Assembly (NCBI GenBank): GCA_031278495.1
Contig: JAITKG010000026.1
Span: forward strand, 1-8,693
Length of the DNA: 8,693 bases
Direction of reading: 5' to 3'
From: Prevotellaceae bacterium
GTDB lineage: Bacteria > Bacteroidota > Bacteroidia > Bacteroidales > UBA932
In this document: one piece after another, positions 5,418 through 8,693 of the stretch
How the letters are laid out: each line of letters begins with the position of its first letter
How positions within the stretch are numbered: the stretch's first letter is position 1
Notes under the pieces: generated by a model
Told to the model about the DNA's origin: nothing
Databases searched by the model: none
The model's input: only the letters and a program-made list of their open reading frames with translations
Position numbers and translations under genes: made by a program

Positions 5418-6629
5418 TTACTTTTTGCATCCTTCCGTATTAAACGGATACCGCCCGGCTTGTATTTCGGATACAATGCCGAAAATGCCGGCGCGGAATT
5501 TTTCGATATTGGTTTTTTCTTTTGCCGAAATAAAAATAGAAGGGCTGTGCGCCTTGTCCATCCACGTTTTTTGCAACTCGCTTAACGATACCTGCACTTT
5601 TTCCACCGGCAGTACCGCAAAAGGATCGGGTTCGGTAAATGAATAAGCATCCATTTTGTTAAACACCATGTACGCGGGTTTATCTTTCGCGCCAATCTCC
5701 TGCAAGGTTTGGTTCACTACGTTGATTTGCTCCTCAAAGTTCGGGTGCGAAATATCCACGACATGGATCAAGACGTCGGCTTCGCGCACCTCGTCGAGCG
5801 TGCTTTTGAACGATTCCACCAACTGGTGCGGCAACTTGCGGATGAAGCCCACCGTGTCGCTCAAGAGGAACGGTATATTTTCGATAACCACTTTGCGTAC
5901 CGTAGTATCCAAAGTAGCGAACAGTTTGTTTTCGGCAAATACTTCGCTTTTCGACAATAAATTCATGATCGTGCTTTTGCCCACATTCGTGTAGCCTACG
6001 AGCGACAAGCGTACCATATTACCCCGGTGACCGCGTTGCGAGGCCATCTGCCTGTCGATTTTCTTCAATTGTTCTTTCAGCAAGGCAATTTTAGCAAGTA
6101 CAATCCGGCGGTCGGTTTCGATTTGCGTTTCGCCGGGACCGCGCATGGTAACCCCTCCCCCACGCTGCCGCTCCAGGTGCGTCCACATGCGCGTGAGGCG
6201 CGGCAACAGGTACTGGTATTGCGCCAACTCCACCTGCGTTTTGGCATAAGCCGTTTTGGCGCGTTGGGCAAAAATCGTCAGGATAAGCGCCGTGCGGTCA
6301 AGGATACTGCATTCCAGTTCCCGTTCGATATTGCGCAGTTGCGAGGGCGTTAATTCATCGTCGAAAATAACGGTGCGTATTTCCTGCGCATGAAGATATT
6401 CTTTTATCTCCTGCAATTTTCCACTTCCGACATAAGTTTTGGGATGGGCATGCTCCAGCCGTTGCGTAAAACGCTTGCCGGCGGCAATACCGGCGGTTTC
6501 CGCAAGGAACGCCAATTCTTCCAAATATTCTGCCGATTTCCGTTCATCCTGTTCCGGCGTAATAATGCCTGCCAATATGGCTTTTTCGGGCGCGGCATTC
6601 GTAGTGGAATATGTTTTTTTTTCAATCAT
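5418..6629 (-). CDS. hflX: GTPase HflX (ribosome-associated)
   Basis: HflX is a cytoplasmic GTPase that binds the 50S subunit and splits stalled or hibernating 70S ribosomes, notably after heat stress. I start it at ATG 6629 (MIEKKTYSTT), giving 403 residues. The upstream extension to 6707 (MKRKGYYLMLCAFCF...) comes from low-complexity sequence behind a tRNA and is not family-like. The N-terminal HflX domain spans about 14-160, including TPEQDERKSAEYLEELAFLA and the FDDELTPSQLRNIE segment. The linker RGPGETQIETDRR (163-175) is diagnostic. G motifs: G1 GYTNVGKS (212-219), the TLDTT segment (240-244), G3 DTVGF (258-262), G4 NKMD (324-327), G5 SAKE (368-371). All are intact, so it should bind and hydrolyse GTP. 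It may be read from the upstream tRNA-Ala promoter, as no better promoter is seen in between. No obvious terminator separates it from the convergent gene. Confidence 0.95.
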   Translation of the reverse strand: MIEKKTYSTTNAAPEKAILAGIITPEQDERKSAEYLEELAFLAETAGIAAGKRFTQRLEHAHPKTYVGSGKLQEIKEYLHAQEIRTVIFDDELTPSQLRNIERELECSILDRTALILTIFAQRAKTAYAKTQVELAQYQYLLPRLTRMWTHLERQRGGGVTMRGPGETQIETDRRIVLAKIALLKEQLKKIDRQMASQRGHRGNMVRLSLVGYTNVGKSTIMNLLSKSEVFAENKLFATLDTTVRKVVIENIPFLLSDTVGFIRKLPHQLVESFKSTLDEVREADVLIHVVDISHPNFEEQINVVNQTLQEIGAKDKPAYMVFNKMDAYSFTEPDPFAVLPVEKVQVSLSELQKTWMDKAHSPSIFISAKEKTNIEKFRAGIFGIVSEIQAGRYPFNTEGCKK

Positions 6630-6721
6630 GATGTTAAGCGTAATGCATAAGATAATTGCTCTAAAACAGAAAGCGCAAAGCATTAGATAATATCCTTTAC
6701 GCTTCACGCTTTACTTTCCAG
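6630..6721. repeat. Low-complexity AAGCGTAA-type repeats between hflX and tRNA-Ala
   Basis: Related short units recur here: TTAAGCGTAATGC (6633-6645), GAAAGCGCAAAGC (6669-6681) and CTTTACGCTTCACGCTTTAC (6696-6715, opposite sense). There is no coding frame and no clear terminator. The tRNA transcript may therefore run on into hflX. Confidence 0.4.
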
Positions 6722-6795
<74 letters not shown>

Positions 6796-6807
6796 ATTTT
6801 GGGAATG

Positions 6808-6839
6808 CAAAAGTAAGATAAAATTTGCAGATGAGCAAA
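6808..6839 (-). promoter_or_regulatory. Consensus promoter of tRNA-Ala
   Basis: On the minus strand TTTG (6839-6836), exactly 20 nt, then TACTTTTG (6815-6808) matches the Bacteroidota consensus fully. It lies 12 nt before the mature tRNA 5' end, so transcription would start very close to the tRNA. Confidence 0.8.
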
Positions 6840-6847
6840 TGTAATTT

Positions 6848-6877
6848 TTTGCAGGTGGGAAAAAGTTGGTATCTTTG
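6848..6877 (+). promoter_or_regulatory. Promoter of the AlbA_2/ATPase gene
   Basis: TTTG (6848-6851), 18 nt, then TATCTTTG (6870-6877) gives a slightly short but convincing promoter. It predicts a start near 6884, about 30 nt before the chosen ATG at 6915. It also excludes the longer open frame that begins at 6825. Confidence 0.65.
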
Positions 6878-6914
6878 CTTTGAAAAATGCCAAATTGAAA
6901 ATCAACCCGGTTTA

Positions 6915-8576
6915 ATGATGACTACAAAAGATTTACATACTAAATTGGAAGAATTGAGAAGATCGCCCGAAAACGAAATAGTAGAGTTTAAAGAAGCTCG
7001 GGAATATTTTAATCTTACAAAGTTAGGAACTTATTTTTCCGCACTGAGCAACGAAGCGAATTTATTACATAAATCTGCAGCATGGTTAATTTTGGGAATT
7101 GAAGACAAAAACCATTATATTATCGGCACAAGCTTTCGAAAAGGAAGCCTACCCGTCCTTAAAAAAGAAATAGCCGATAAAACCACTAATAGAATAACTT
7201 TTATTGATATTTATGAAATAACGATCGAGGGTAAAAGAGTTATCATGTTTCAAATTCCGCCGGCGCCAAAAGGAATACCAATTGCTTTTGACGGGCATTA
7301 TTACGGTCGCGATCACGAAAGTTTAGTTCCTTTGAATATAGAGGAAATGGAAAGAATCCGTTTCCAAGTGAATATGTTTGATTGGACACAAGAAATCATT
7401 CCAAATGCAACTATAAACGATTTAGATAAAGACGCCATTAGCAAAGCCCGGATAGAGTACAGAACAAGAAATCCTACTCACGCAAACGAAATAAATACTT
7501 GGGATGACGCTAAATTTTTAAACAAAGCCAAATTAACCATTAAAGGTAAAATTACCCGCACTGCATTTATTCTGTTGGGCAAAGAAGAGGAAGAACATTT
7601 CCTTGATGCTGCGGTAAAAATCCGGTGGAATCTGAAAACAATAGACAATCAGGATAAGGATTTTGAAATATTTTCTATTCCCTTTATCCTTGCTGTAGAT
7701 AAAGTGTACCAAAAAATCCGGAATCTTAAATACCGTTATTTAAAAGACAATTCCCTGTTCCCGGAAGAAGTACTGAGGTACGATCCATACGTTATCAGGG
7801 AGTCCTTAAACAATGCTATTGCGCATCAGGATTATTCAAAAAAAGCACGAATAAACGTGGTAGAATTTGAAAATGACCAGTTGGTTTTTTCCAACTACGG
7901 CACATTCCTGCCAAAGTCTATTGAAGATGTTGTTTTAAAAGATACGCCCGAAGAAATTTACCGGAATCCGTTTTTAGTAGAAGCTATGAAAAACTTGGGA
8001 ATGATAGAAACACAAGGCGGCGGTATTCGTAAAATATTTAATTACCAAAGGCAACGTTTTTTCCCCATGCCGGAATATGATTTGAGAGATGGTAAAGTAA
8101 AATCAGTTATTACCGGAAAAATTATTAACGAAGATTTTGCAAAAATATTAAATAAAAATCCCAATCTTTTACTCGAAGATATTTTAATTTTAGACAAAGT
8201 ACAAAAGCATAAAAATATAACTGAAGATGAATTTCGGTATTTGAAAAAATATAAACTTATCGAAGGGCGGAAAGGTCGCGCCTATCTTTCTTTCAACGTA
8301 ATAAAACCAACAGAAAATGAAAACCTACAAGCCGAATACATTGCCAACCGAAGTTTTGATGATACTTATTTCAAAAAAATGATTGTAGAATATGTAAAAA
8401 AATTTGGAAAAGTTAAGCGTAGTACCATTGATAACTTAATTATACCTAAACTTTCAACCGCTCTTGATGAAAAGCAAAAGAAAAACAAAGTAACCAATTA
8501 TTTATCAGCTTTGAGGAAGGAGCAGTGCATCAAAAGTACGGGATACGGAACTTGGGAATTTTTAAACGAGTTTTAA
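6915..8576 (+). CDS. AlbA_2 (Schlafen-type) DNA-binding domain plus GHKL ATPase-like protein
   Basis: I start this at ATG 6915 (MMTTKDLHTK), giving 553 residues. The in-frame ATG at 6825 lies upstream of the predicted promoter. Residues 8-145 fit an AlbA_2/Schlafen domain: the ENEIVEFKEA segment (19-28), ALSNEAN (43-49), GIED (61-64), and YGRDHES (130-136). Residues 285-400 fit the ATP-binding C-terminal module of RecG-like regulators. RESLNNAIAHQDY (295-307) holds the N-box Glu296 and Asn300, FSNYGT (325-330) is the nucleotide loop, RNP is at 350-352 and GGGIRKIF at 368-375. Residues about 410-553 look like one or two winged-helix segments, ending KVTNYLSALRKEQCIKS. Members are often annotated as transcriptional regulators or RecG-related, but there are no helicase motifs here. 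Some AlbA_2 proteins occur in antiviral loci, though no defence partner is visible. The gene is AT-rich and divergent from tRNA-Ala, suggesting acquisition. Confidence 0.88.
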   Translation: MMTTKDLHTKLEELRRSPENEIVEFKEAREYFNLTKLGTYFSALSNEANLLHKSAAWLILGIEDKNHYIIGTSFRKGSLPVLKKEIADKTTNRITFIDIYEITIEGKRVIMFQIPPAPKGIPIAFDGHYYGRDHESLVPLNIEEMERIRFQVNMFDWTQEIIPNATINDLDKDAISKARIEYRTRNPTHANEINTWDDAKFLNKAKLTIKGKITRTAFILLGKEEEEHFLDAAVKIRWNLKTIDNQDKDFEIFSIPFILAVDKVYQKIRNLKYRYLKDNSLFPEEVLRYDPYVIRESLNNAIAHQDYSKKARINVVEFENDQLVFSNYGTFLPKSIEDVVLKDTPEEIYRNPFLVEAMKNLGMIETQGGGIRKIFNYQRQRFFPMPEYDLRDGKVKSVITGKIINEDFAKILNKNPNLLLEDILILDKVQKHKNITEDEFRYLKKYKLIEGRKGRAYLSFNVIKPTENENLQAEYIANRSFDDTYFKKMIVEYVKKFGKVKRSTIDNLIIPKLSTALDEKQKKNKVTNYLSALRKEQCIKSTGYGTWEFLNEF

Positions 8577-8665
8577 ACGAGTTTTGGTGTAGTTTGATTA
8601 TTTTCAATAATATAATAATTGTATATTTAAACGAGTTTTTGTATAGTTAAATATTTTTTCAATAA
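8564..8665 (+). repeat. AAACGAGTTTT repeats, including a longer imperfect direct repeat
   Basis: AAACGAGTTTT occurs at 8564-8574 and 8575-8585 as an exact 11-bp tandem pair, and again at 8629-8639. The second and third copies belong to a longer imperfect direct repeat of about 37 bp (8575-8611 and 8629-8665), which also shares TAGTT and TTTTCAATAAT. The first copy encodes the last residues (NEF) of the AlbA_2 gene, and its stop codon spans the copy 1/copy 2 junction. Confidence 0.75.
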
Positions 8666-8682
8666 TTGGTTTGCTTCTAAAA

Positions 8683-8690
8683 TAAATTTG
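8683..8690 (+). promoter_or_regulatory. Possible promoter -7 box near right edge
   Basis: TAAATTTG fits TAnnTTTG and could serve a gene beyond the window. No TTTG is found at the usual spacing, and the sequence ends three bases later. Confidence 0.25.
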
Positions 8691-8693
8691 CAA

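Noticed and set aside
6630..6707. N-terminal extension of HflX
   Set aside because: The 26 extra residues come from low-complexity sequence behind the tRNA and do not resemble HflX N-termini. The next ATG at 6629 fits the family.
6915..8576. A RecG helicase
   Set aside because: No Walker A (GxGKT), DEAH-type or other helicase motifs are present; only the regulator-type ATPase-like module is seen.

Overview
The window looks like chromosomal DNA of a Bacteroidota bacterium, probably Bacteroidales. The proteins match that phylum (HflX, YbeY, and an LDH-like malate dehydrogenase). Translation starts lack Shine-Dalgarno motifs and sit in A-rich leaders. At least six sites fit the phylum's TAnnTTTG -7 promoter box, several with a TTTG -33 box about 20 nt upstream. 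Intergenic gaps carry C5/G5 hairpin repeats and short low-complexity tandem repeats of a kind I associate with this phylum. I cannot name a species.

Layout from left to right. 1-938 (-) is the 5' part of a large exported, probably cell-surface protein that runs off the left edge. 939-1284 is a mosaic of intergenic repeats without a credible gene. 1285-1440 (-) is a 51-residue putative lipoprotein, downstream of ybeY (1522-1956, -). ybeY is divergent from mdh (2078-3004, +), which ends at a strong terminator. 3075-3257 holds a palindromic structured element and the terminator of a 155-residue lipoprotein (3258-3725, -). That lipoprotein shares an overlapping divergent promoter region with an alpha/beta hydrolase (3803-4609, +). 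A perfect promoter then drives a single-pass membrane protein of unknown function (4797-5402, +), which converges on hflX (5418-6629, -). Behind hflX is tRNA-Ala(GGC) (6722-6795, -). Divergent from the tRNA is an AlbA_2/Schlafen-type plus GHKL-ATPase-like protein (6915-8576, +), whose 3' end lies in a duplicated AT-rich repeat reaching the right edge.

Functionally this is a mixed region. It holds housekeeping genes (rRNA maturation, malate oxidation, ribosome-associated GTPase, tRNA), two envelope lipoproteins and one surface protein. The two visibly AT-richer genes (4797-5402 and 6915-8576) look like accessory cargo. I see no CRISPR array, transposase, integrase, phage gene or recognisable multi-gene novel system. 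The most interesting items are the AlbA_2/ATPase gene with its repeat-embedded 3' end, the AT-rich membrane protein, and the mosaic repeat block. Three start sites (1285-1440, hflX and the AlbA_2 gene) are called shorter than the longest open frame.
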